This document shows, piece by piece, positions 1 through 5,366 of a stretch of 6,305 nt of DNA. The notes beneath the pieces are model-generated. The model did no database searches, had not been told where the DNA came from, and was given only the letters and a program-made list of their open reading frames with translations. The translations under genes were made by a program, and so were the position numbers. The stretch lies in the NCBI GenBank assembly GCA_903927495.1, contig CAIYNH010000724.1:1-6305 (forward strand), written 5' to 3'. Source of the stretch: an uncultured beta proteobacterium (GTDB lineage Bacteria > Pseudomonadota > Gammaproteobacteria > Burkholderiales > Burkholderiaceae_C). Position 1 is the stretch's first letter. Every line of letters begins with the position of its first letter.

Positions 1-13
1 ACCACTTTGTGAG

Positions 14-29
14 GTTACCAGTTGGTAAC
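14..29. promoter_or_regulatory. Candidate operator 1, GTTACC-N4-GGTAAC
   Basis: This is a perfect 7-bp inverted repeat (GTTACCA / TGGTAAC, 2-nt centre). Read as GTTACC-AGTT-GGTAAC it has the same half-sites and spacing as the dyad at 154-169. The shared design with different centres suggests a site for a dimeric regulator. If the sigma-54 start site is near 344, its centre lies near -322. It also satisfies the loose T-N11-A pattern of LysR-type regulators, so the protein family is open. Confidence 0.5.
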
Positions 30-75
30 TTCATGTATTTTTAGTCGCAACACAAGTGAAGATGACCAAGCAAGT

Positions 76-90
76 CCTGCTGTAGGCAGG
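76..90. repeat. Short inverted repeat followed by an A/T-rich run
   Basis: CCTGC at 76-80 pairs with GCAGG at 86-90 across a 5-nt loop, and TCAAAATTTT follows. It could be a weak intrinsic terminator for an unseen upstream gene, but the stem is only 5 bp and the T-run only 4, so this is tentative. Confidence 0.2.
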
Positions 91-103
91 TCAAAATTTT
101 AGC

Positions 104-120
104 CATCAACGGGATTGATG
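104..120. repeat. Inverted repeat CATCAA-N5-TTGATG
   Basis: The 6-bp arms are perfect complements around CGGGA. The half-sites ATCAA/TTGAT are in the opposite order to an FNR box (TTGAT-N4-ATCAA), so it is not an FNR site. ATCAA...TTGAT arrangements are reported for some ArsR/SmtB-family repressors with slightly different spacing, from memory. It could equally be a chance hairpin. Confidence 0.3.
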
Positions 121-151
121 TCATCTCAAATGTCCAGCTTTGGCAGCATCG

Positions 152-171
152 GCGTTACCGAGTGGTAACGC
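152..171. promoter_or_regulatory. Candidate operator 2, GTTACC-N4-GGTAAC
   Basis: This is a perfect 8-bp inverted repeat (GCGTTACC / GGTAACGC) around GAGT. Its core at 154-169 repeats the half-sites and 4-nt spacing of the dyad at 14-29, exactly 140 bp away. The centre lies about 182 bp upstream of the predicted sigma-54 start site, within the usual range for upstream activating sequences of bacterial enhancer-binding proteins. Its role as an operator is inferred. Confidence 0.5.
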
Positions 172-245
172 AGTCCAAATGTTAATCCAGACCGATTCGC
201 GGCCAGAACGTGTCCACCCGGCACCAGGTTTAAGTTGGCTTTCCC

Positions 246-264
246 AATGGGCGGATGTCCCATT
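246..264. repeat. Inverted repeat AATGGG-N7-CCCATT
   Basis: The 6-bp arms at 246-251 and 259-264 are perfect complements. It lies between the operator-like dyad at 152-171 and the promoter at 318-332. No T-run follows, so it is not a terminator. Function unknown; a chance occurrence is quite possible. Confidence 0.2.
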
Positions 265-317
265 AGTGGTCCTTGGTACCCCCACATTCCTTGTACGTAT
301 CAACACAATTAGATGTG

Positions 318-332
318 TGGCATGAAGTTTGC
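318..332 (+). promoter_or_regulatory. Sigma-54 (RpoN) -24/-12 promoter of the molybdoenzyme operon
   Basis: The sequence TGGCATG-AAGT-TTGC matches the -24/-12 consensus TGGCACG-N4-TTGC at all but one position, and the GG at 319-320 and GC at 331-332 are separated by exactly 10 nt, the invariant spacing of this promoter class. Transcription would begin near 343-345, about 15 nt before the Shine-Dalgarno and 25 nt before the ATG at 370. Sigma-54 promoters need an enhancer-binding ATPase, which fits the paired dyads upstream. No sigma-70 promoter of comparable quality is visible. Experimental start-site data are lacking. Confidence 0.6.
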
Positions 333-369
333 GCAAGAAACCTGTCGAACACCAATTCAGGAGCGTTTT

Positions 370-2922
370 ATGAAGCTGACAAGACGGGTATTTATCATGG
401 CCACAGGCATCTCTGCCGGGTCGCTGATGGCAGGGTGCGCAGGTCTGTCCGGACCCGTTCACAGCTCACTCATCCCGCGCAAAGCCAGACCTTGCAGCCC
501 AGCCGCAGGCAACTGGGTCGCCAGCACCTGCCAAGGCTGCACCCAGTGGTGTGCGGTTCAGATTTTTGTGCAAGACGGTCGCGCGACCCGAGTGCGTGGC
601 AACCCGCTGTCCAAGACCAACCATGGTTATTGCGGCCCGCGCGGGCATCTGATTCCACAGCAGATGTATGACCCGGACCGCATCAAAACGCCAATGAAAC
701 GCACCAACCCGCTGAAAGGCCGTGGCATTGATCCGAAGTTTGTCCCGATCTCCTGGGATGAGGCCTTGAACACCGTAGCCGACAAGATGATGGAGCTGCG
801 CAATGCGGGCGAGCCCGGCAAGCTGATGTACATGCGCGGACGCTATTCCTCCACCTCGACGGACTTGCTTTACGGCACGCTGCCCAAGGTGTGGGGCACG
901 GGTCAGTACTTTTCACACAGCGCACTTTGTGCCGAGGCGGAAAAAATGGGTCCGGGCCTGACGCAGGGCTTCTTTGGTTACAGAGATTACGACCTGGGCA
1001 ATACCAACTGTCTAGTGGCATGGGGCTGTGATCCGCTGAGCTCCAACCGCATGGTGCCCAATGTCATGAACCAATTTCCAGGTATCGTGAAACGCGGCAC
1101 GGTGATCGCCGTTGACCCGCGCATGTCCACCATTGCCGCAAAAGCACATGAGTGGTTGCCTATCAACCCCGGTACCGATGGTGCATTGGCCAGCGCCATC
1201 GCCCATGTGATTCTGACCGAGGGGCAATGGGGCAAGGAGTTTGTCGGCGACTTCAAGGATGGCAAAAACTTGTTTGTGGCGGGCAAGGCTGTTGACGAAG
1301 GGACCTTTGCCGAGAAAGAAACCAACGGCGTTGTCAAGTGGTGGAATTTGGAACTCAAAGACAAAACCCCCGCTTGGGCAGAAAAAGAAACCCTGATTCC
1401 AGCCGATCAGATTCTGCGAGTGGCGCGGGCCATGGGCAAGGCTGGCTCCAAAACCACCGTCTGGATGGGGCCAGGTGTGGCCATGACTCCGCGTGGTACC
1501 TACGCGGCCATGGCTGTTCACGCGCTCAACGGGTTGTTGGGCTCCATTGATACAGAGGGCGGTGTGTGGCAAAGCAGCAGTGTGCCCTTGGGTAAATTCC
1601 CCAGCGCAGACAAATATGTGGATGAGGTTGCAAAAACCGGTGCCAAGGGCAAGAAGCTTGATGGCCGTGGTGCCAAAGACATGCCCGCAATGATGAACGC
1701 CGTGCCAGGAAGTGGTGTGGTGACCAACAACGTGGCCAACGGGTTGCTCAAAGACCCGGGTGCGGTCAAGGTGTTTTTGTCGTCCTGGTCGAACTTCAAC
1801 TTTTCTGCCACGGGCGCAGGCCGTTGGGACAAAGCCATGGCCAAGATTCCCTTCTTTGTCCACATGGTGCCCAATGCATCAGAAATGACGATGTTTGCAG
1901 ACATCGTGTTGCCGTCCACCTTTAATTCGGCCGAAGGTTGGTCCATTGTGTCCAACATGGGCAACGGGCACGGCTACGCCTCCATCCAGCAAGGTGCCGT
2001 CAAGCGCTTGTGGGATGTCAAACAGGAAGAAACCGAGGTGATGTGGCTGCTGGCCGAGAAACTCAAGGCCAAAGGTTTTGCCAACCTGTTTGACTATTAC
2101 TCCAAAGAGTTTAAAGACCCGGAAACCGGCAAATTGCCGACCACCGCGCTGGAGTTCAGCGAGATCGCTGCCAAAATCAGCAGCGCGACATTGTGGATGC
2201 CTAAGGAACCACTCAAAGGTGATGCACCCATCAAAGGCTGGGCTGAATTCAAAGCCAAGGGTATGTTCAGCGGCCCCAAATACACCCTCAAGAAGGGTTG
2301 GGGTGGCAAATTCGCCACGGTCACCAAAAAATTCGAGTTCTACAGTGAAACCCTTAAAAAGGGTCTGATCGAACACGCTAAAAAATACGAGACCACGACG
2401 GACGACATCATGACGGTCAGCGGGTATGTGGCACGCGGCGACCTGACCTTTGTGCCGCATTACGAACCACCAAAACGCCACGGCAGTGCGGCAGATTATC
2501 CATTCACGTTTATCGATCACAAATCGCGCCTGAACCGCGAAGGGCGTTCTGCCAATGTGACCTGGTACCAGGAGTTCAAGAAGGTCGATCCGGGTGATGT
2601 GTCGTGGGGTGACGTGGTCAAGATGAACCCCGCCGATGGGGCAAAGCTCGGCCTCAAAGACGGTGAGAACGTCAAGATCACCTCGGTGGCGGGCACCATT
2701 GGCTGCCAGCTCAAACTGTGGGAAGGCGTGCGCCCGGGCACGGTGGCCAAGTGTTATGGACAGGGGCACTGGGCTTATGGCCGTGTGGCGACCAAAGACT
2801 TTGCCAAGGCGATTCCATTGGGTGGCAACAACAACGAAGTGCTGGTGGACGACTACGACCGCCTCAGCGGTGCCACGGCTCGCAACGGTGGCTTTACCGG
2901 TGTACGCATCGAAAAAGCCTGA
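370..2922 (+). CDS. Periplasmic Mo-bisMGD oxidoreductase, catalytic subunit, ArrA-like (DMSO reductase family)
   Basis: This 850-residue protein is the catalytic subunit of a molybdoenzyme. The start at 370 has AGGAG at 359-363; in-frame ATGs at 313 and 322 fall at or inside the sigma-54 element and are disfavoured. Residues 3-10 hold a twin-arginine motif (TRRVFIM), and a lipobox-like LMAGC ends at Cys23. Cys54, Cys57, Cys61 and Cys88 (C-x2-C-x3-C-x26-C) bind the proximal [4Fe-4S] cluster. The molybdopterin oxidoreductase domain covers about residues 110-600 and the dinucleotide-binding domain about 705-850. RGRY at 156-159, HSALC with Cys187 as likely Mo ligand, Lys192 and the GYRDYD segment from 203 resemble respiratory arsenate reductase ArrA, whose length (about 850) also matches. 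Type II enzymes (Nar, Clr, Ser, Ddh) use Asp and are excluded. Substrate is unproven: arsenate, arsenite, antimonate, selenate or a sulfur oxyanion all remain possible. No membrane subunit gene follows. Confidence 0.85.
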   Translation: MKLTRRVFIMATGISAGSLMAGCAGLSGPVHSSLIPRKARPCSPAAGNWVASTCQGCTQWCAVQIFVQDGRATRVRGNPLSKTNHGYCGPRGHLIPQQMYDPDRIKTPMKRTNPLKGRGIDPKFVPISWDEALNTVADKMMELRNAGEPGKLMYMRGRYSSTSTDLLYGTLPKVWGTGQYFSHSALCAEAEKMGPGLTQGFFGYRDYDLGNTNCLVAWGCDPLSSNRMVPNVMNQFPGIVKRGTVIAVDPRMSTIAAKAHEWLPINPGTDGALASAIAHVILTEGQWGKEFVGDFKDGKNLFVAGKAVDEGTFAEKETNGVVKWWNLELKDKTPAWAEKETLIPADQILRVARAMGKAGSKTTVWMGPGVAMTPRGTYAAMAVHALNGLLGSIDTEGGVWQSSSVPLGKFPSADKYVDEVAKTGAKGKKLDGRGAKDMPAMMNAVPGSGVVTNNVANGLLKDPGAVKVFLSSWSNFNFSATGAGRWDKAMAKIPFFVHMVPNASEMTMFADIVLPSTFNSAEGWSIVSNMGNGHGYASIQQGAVKRLWDVKQEETEVMWLLAEKLKAKGFANLFDYYSKEFKDPETGKLPTTALEFSEIAAKISSATLWMPKEPLKGDAPIKGWAEFKAKGMFSGPKYTLKKGWGGKFATVTKKFEFYSETLKKGLIEHAKKYETTTDDIMTVSGYVARGDLTFVPHYEPPKRHGSAADYPFTFIDHKSRLNREGRSANVTWYQEFKKVDPGDVSWGDVVKMNPADGAKLGLKDGENVKITSVAGTIGCQLKLWEGVRPGTVAKCYGQGHWAYGRVATKDFAKAIPLGGNNNEVLVDDYDRLSGATARNGGFTGVRIEKA

Positions 2923-2955
2923 TCGACCCACCACCCATTACCGGAGTAAACCATC

Positions 2956-3771
2956 ATGACACAATTTGGAATGGTCATTGACCTCGCAAAATGCAACGGC
3001 TGTGGCGCATGCGCCTTTGCCTGTAAAGCTGAAAACAACACCCGCGACCGGGGTGATCTGCAGAGCTTCAATTGGGCCGACTTCCTGATGCATACCGAGG
3101 GCAAGTTTCCCAACACTACCCAGTCGGTGATCCCGGTGCTGTGCAACCATTGCTCAGACGCACCCTGTATCAAGATTTGCCCCGGCAACCCGGAGAAAGC
3201 TGGTAACCCGACCAAGGATCCCAACGGCAAGCCCTACAAGGCCTTGTACAAGACGCCTGAAGGAATTACCCTGCACGACCCCGAACTGTGCGTGGGCTGT
3301 GGCGACTGCCAGAAAGAGTGCCCGTACAGCCACCCCAGGCTGGATGCCAGCAGCCTGACAGGTGCCAGCTACAGCGTCATCAGCCTGAACACCTCCGGCG
3401 AAGACCCGCAGCCGCGCTGGTCTGATAAGACATCCGCGATTCCAGGCTGCACATCCTCCGGCGCTGAAGTGGCCAAACTGGCTGGCGCCATTCCGCCCAT
3501 GGCCAACCAATGGAAAGGTGGCGATGTGCAGGCGGTTCGTTCGGATGATGTCATTGAAAAATGCACCTTCTGCTACCACCGCGTGCTCAATGGTTTGCAA
3601 CCCGCCTGTGTGGAAGCTTGCCCGGCCAAGGCGCGCATCTTTGGGGATCAGCAAGACCCCAACAGCGAAATCGCCAAGATATTGAAAGCCGAGAAGTCCT
3701 GGCGCCTGCAGGAGGAAAAGGGCACCAAACCCAATGTGCATTACATTGGCAAGTACAGCCCAAGAGCCTGA
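2956..3771 (+). CDS. Four-cluster [4Fe-4S] electron-transfer subunit (ArrB/TtrB/PhsB-like)
   Basis: This 271-residue protein carries electrons between the catalytic subunit and external partners. Sixteen cysteines form four ferredoxin-like groups: 13/16/19/23, 63/66/71/75, 112/115/118/122 and 203/206/218/222, all complete, so four [4Fe-4S] clusters are expected. It has no signal peptide and would be exported bound to the Tat-targeted catalytic subunit, as is known for this family. GGAG at 2943-2946 lies 9 nt before the ATG, and the gene follows the catalytic gene by 33 bp, so they form one operon. Two regions look expanded against typical B subunits: about 36 residues between Cys75 and Cys112, and 80 residues between Cys122 and Cys203 containing an extra cysteine, Cys165. 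Length exceeds that of ArrB (about 235), so it is related to, but not a typical member of, that group. Confidence 0.88.
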   Translation: MTQFGMVIDLAKCNGCGACAFACKAENNTRDRGDLQSFNWADFLMHTEGKFPNTTQSVIPVLCNHCSDAPCIKICPGNPEKAGNPTKDPNGKPYKALYKTPEGITLHDPELCVGCGDCQKECPYSHPRLDASSLTGASYSVISLNTSGEDPQPRWSDKTSAIPGCTSSGAEVAKLAGAIPPMANQWKGGDVQAVRSDDVIEKCTFCYHRVLNGLQPACVEACPAKARIFGDQQDPNSEIAKILKAEKSWRLQEEKGTKPNVHYIGKYSPRA

Positions 3772-3811
3772 TCGTCGATCTAGCCAAGCCCTGTAACTCC
3801 ACCAACAAAGT

Positions 3812-4447
3812 ATGTCCGACTACCAGCCTGACGAGTCCACCGCACGGGTGGACCTTTTGCGATTTTTGTCCGCGTGTTATTACGAGCCAACGGCCGATTT
3901 CGCGGAGGAAAAGCTGTTTGAATCGATCGCAGCGGCAACGCGTCAGGCTTGGCCGCAACTCTCTGGTTTGGCGGATGAATTGGGCCAGGCGTTTGCAGGC
4001 GAGAGCTTGCAAACCCTGCTGGTGGACTACACCCGGTTGTTTTTGGGGCCGATGAAGGCATTGGCCAGTCCGTACAGTGCGTCTTGGTTGCCTTCACCCA
4101 TGGTGGGTGATGAGGTCTTGCCGCCGGTCGTTCTGGACTTGTATGCAGAGGGTGGCTTTGAAGTGGATGATGAGTTGGCCGAACTGCCTGATCATGTGGC
4201 AATTGAGCTGGAATTTTTGTACCTGCTCTCTTTCAACCAACGACAGGCAGACCTGCTGGGAAACTCCACCGACTACGCCGCCATGACCAAACTGCGCGCA
4301 CGGTTTATGGATGAGCACTTGAGTATTTGGATCAGCACGTTCACAAAAGCAGTCAAGGAACATACAGAAACTGGGTTTTACCGGGTTCTTGCTGAACTGA
4401 CCGAAGACATTATTCGGTTGGAAGTGGCACGACACCGTGGAGACTGA
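3812..4447 (+). CDS. TorD/DmsD/NarJ-family molybdoenzyme assembly chaperone
   Basis: This 211-residue cytoplasmic, mostly helical protein carries the two hallmark motifs of the family: Y-x2-L-F-x-G at residues 73-79 (YTRLFLG) and a P-D-H-x3-E-L-x-F motif at 126-135. Proteins of this type bind the Tat signal and the apo catalytic subunit, keeping it competent for Mo-bisMGD insertion and delaying export until it is folded. The position directly after the A and B genes points to the Tat-targeted enzyme at 370-2922 as client. An in-frame TAA at 3794-3796 with no other start codon after it fixes the ATG at 3812. No real Shine-Dalgarno precedes it, which may keep its level below that of the enzyme. 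The 40-bp gap after the B subunit gene holds only a small GATCG-T-CGATC dyad. Confidence 0.88.
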   Translation: MSDYQPDESTARVDLLRFLSACYYEPTADFAEEKLFESIAAATRQAWPQLSGLADELGQAFAGESLQTLLVDYTRLFLGPMKALASPYSASWLPSPMVGDEVLPPVVLDLYAEGGFEVDDELAELPDHVAIELEFLYLLSFNQRQADLLGNSTDYAAMTKLRARFMDEHLSIWISTFTKAVKEHTETGFYRVLAELTEDIIRLEVARHRGD

Positions 4448-4519
4448 CGCTGCGACTGGTTGTCTGCTCGCCCAGTTCATTTCCATATGACATCGGTGAC
4501 TCTCACTTGCTGCAAATTT

Positions 4520-4549
4520 TTGACACGGTGGGGTCTCGTTTAATTGAAA
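4520..4549 (+). promoter_or_regulatory. Possible sigma-70 promoter for the cytochrome pair
   Basis: A perfect -35 hexamer TTGACA lies at 4520-4525 in the 124-bp gap before the cytochromes. The best -10 at an allowed spacing is TTGAAA at 4544-4549 (18-nt spacer, 3 of 6 matches); TTTAAT at 4539-4544 matches better but is only 13 nt away. The promoter is therefore doubtful unless it is activator-dependent. Confidence 0.22.
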
Positions 4550-4558
4550 CCACTTTTT
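4532..4558 (+). terminator. Weak hairpin plus T-run between chaperone and cytochrome genes
   Basis: GGTCTC at 4532-4537 can pair with GAAACC at 4546-4551 with one mismatch, and T5 follows at 4554-4558. The alternative pairing GTGG...TTT with AAA-CCAC is also possible. The stem is weak, so at most partial termination would be expected. It overlaps the promoter candidate listed at 4520-4549, and both are unlikely to be real together. Confidence 0.18.
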
Positions 4559-4571
4559 AAAGGTAACCCAC

Positions 4572-4916
4572 ATGAAGATCACAACCCTGTCAATGTTGAG
4601 CGGCACTGTTTTGCTGGCCGTGAGCACGATGTCACCGGCACAGGCCGCAGTAGATGTCGAGGCCGCCAAAGCGTTGGCCAAAGCCAACGACTGCCTGAAG
4701 TGCCATGCGGCTGACAAGGACAAAAAGGGGCCGTCGATGAAAAAGATTGCCGCCAAATACAAAGGCAAGCCCGATGGGCAAGAGAAAGCTATCAAGAACA
4801 TGACGGAAGGCCAGATGGTCAAACTCACAGACGGGACTGAGGAGAAACACAAAATCATTGACACAAAAGATCCCAAAGAGCTGAAAAACATGGCCGACTG
4901 GTATTTGTCGCATTGA
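4572..4916 (+). CDS. Monoheme class I c-type cytochrome, copy 1
   Basis: This 114-residue exported cytochrome has a Sec signal peptide (about residues 1-25, likely cleaved after AQA) and one heme site, CLKCH at residues 41-45. Met82 in the GQMVKL segment is the best candidate for the sixth iron ligand, since it is conserved in copy 2 and placed where the axial Met of c5/c551-like proteins falls. AAAGG at 4559-4563 gives a good ribosome binding site. The 89-residue mature part aligns without gaps to the next gene at 61 of 89 identical positions. It is notably lysine-rich (19 Lys), suiting docking to an acidic partner. A role as electron carrier for the adjacent [4Fe-4S]/Mo enzyme is inferred from position; a general c551/c552 role is an alternative. 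Confidence 0.85.
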   Translation: MKITTLSMLSGTVLLAVSTMSPAQAAVDVEAAKALAKANDCLKCHAADKDKKGPSMKKIAAKYKGKPDGQEKAIKNMTEGQMVKLTDGTEEKHKIIDTKDPKELKNMADWYLSH

Positions 4917-4923
4917 TCAATAT

Positions 4924-5283
4924 TTGAAAGCAACCGCTGTGGGCAGGTCTTCATTTGCCGTTCTGACCAGCATGGCCGTGTCGGTCTTGGGGTTTGTTGT
5001 GCCAGCGCATGCCGCCCTGGATGTCGAATCTGCCAAGGCACTGGCCCGAACCAATGATTGCCTGAAGTGCCATGCCGTTGACAAAGATAAGCGGGCACCA
5101 TCGATGGAAAAGATTGCTGCCAAGTTCAAAGGCGTGCCTGATGCCCAAGCCAAGGTCATTCAACACATCACCTCTGGCCCCATGGTCAAACTGTCGGACG
5201 GGAGCGAAGTCAAGCACAAGATCATCAATGTTAGCGATGCAAAAGAGCTAGAGAACATAGCCGACTGGTTTCTGTCTCATTGA
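4924..5283 (+). CDS. Monoheme class I c-type cytochrome, copy 2 (TTG start)
   Basis: This 119-residue exported cytochrome has a signal peptide of about 30 residues ending AHA and heme site CLKCH at 46-50. Met87, in GPMVKL, is the likely axial ligand. It begins only 7 nt after the stop of copy 1. There is no ATG: TTG at 4924 gives an MKATAV start like the MKITTL of copy 1, whereas GTG at 4939 has GAAAG 8 nt upstream but leaves a signal peptide lacking its early Lys. I prefer TTG, perhaps translated by coupling to copy 1. The mature part is about 69% identical to copy 1 but carries fewer lysines (12 against 19), with changes such as K32E, K41V, K50Q, K74S and K80E in mature numbering. This points to tandem duplication followed by change of the docking surface. 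Confidence 0.83.
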   Translation: MKATAVGRSSFAVLTSMAVSVLGFVVPAHAALDVESAKALARTNDCLKCHAVDKDKRAPSMEKIAAKFKGVPDAQAKVIQHITSGPMVKLSDGSEVKHKIINVSDAKELENIADWFLSH

Positions 5284-5366
5284 AATTTGCAAGCTGTGGT
5301 TGGAAGAGCAGAACCGCTCGTAGTTTGGAGTTGTTTGCTAGTGTTTGTTTTGTTGGGGCAATCATC

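Larger units (their letters stand above)
1..369 (+). promoter_or_regulatory. Gene-free control region upstream of the molybdoenzyme operon
   Basis: I find no convincing gene in this stretch: reading frames here are short, lack ribosome binding sites and resemble no family I know. What it does hold is a series of dyads at 14-29, 76-90, 104-120, 152-171 and 246-264, a sigma-54-type promoter at 318-332 and a Shine-Dalgarno at 359-363. This is the layout expected of a control region in which an activator binds far upstream of a -24/-12 promoter. The end of any upstream gene is not visible; the 76-90 dyad could be a terminator for one. Confidence 0.6.

Noticed and set aside
140..168. TTGGCA at 140-145 as a sigma-70 -35 box
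   Set aside because: At allowed spacing the -10 candidates (TGGTAA, GGTAAC) match only poorly and lie inside the operator-like dyad.
298..311. IHF-like sequence TATCAA-N5-TTA just before the promoter
   Set aside because: The IHF consensus needs a 4-nt spacer; this has 5, and the site nearly abuts the -24 element rather than lying between activator sites and promoter.
140..325. Short + strand reading frame of 61 residues in the control region
   Set aside because: It begins with TTG, has no ribosome binding site, covers one candidate operator and the sigma-54 element, and resembles no known family.
121..462. Minus strand reading frame of 113 residues opposite the leader and gene start
   Set aside because: Low-complexity-free but without a plausible start signal or recognisable motif; it lies antisense to the Tat signal region and looks like a shadow frame.
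370..2922. Assignment as nitrate, chlorate, selenate (SerA) or DMS dehydrogenase
   Set aside because: Those type II enzymes have an Asp Mo ligand and a heme b gamma subunit; here the ligand position is Cys187 and no gamma subunit gene is present.
1012..2934. Long minus strand frames (283 and 351 residues) opposite the molybdoenzyme gene
   Set aside because: They are His/Gly/Phe-rich shadows typical of antisense frames in GC-rich coding DNA; the + strand product is a clear family member.
4094..5101. Minus strand frame of 335 residues opposite the chaperone and cytochromes
   Set aside because: It crosses three real genes and an intergenic gap and has no coherent domain.
5306..5319. GAGC-N6-GCTC hairpin after the second cytochrome as a terminator
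   Set aside because: The stem is only 4 bp and no T-run follows.
5280..5366. Extended N-terminus of MobB from a TTG at 5280
   Set aside because: The family starts directly with the P-loop strand, the ATG at 5367 gives the right length, and the upstream residues have no family character.
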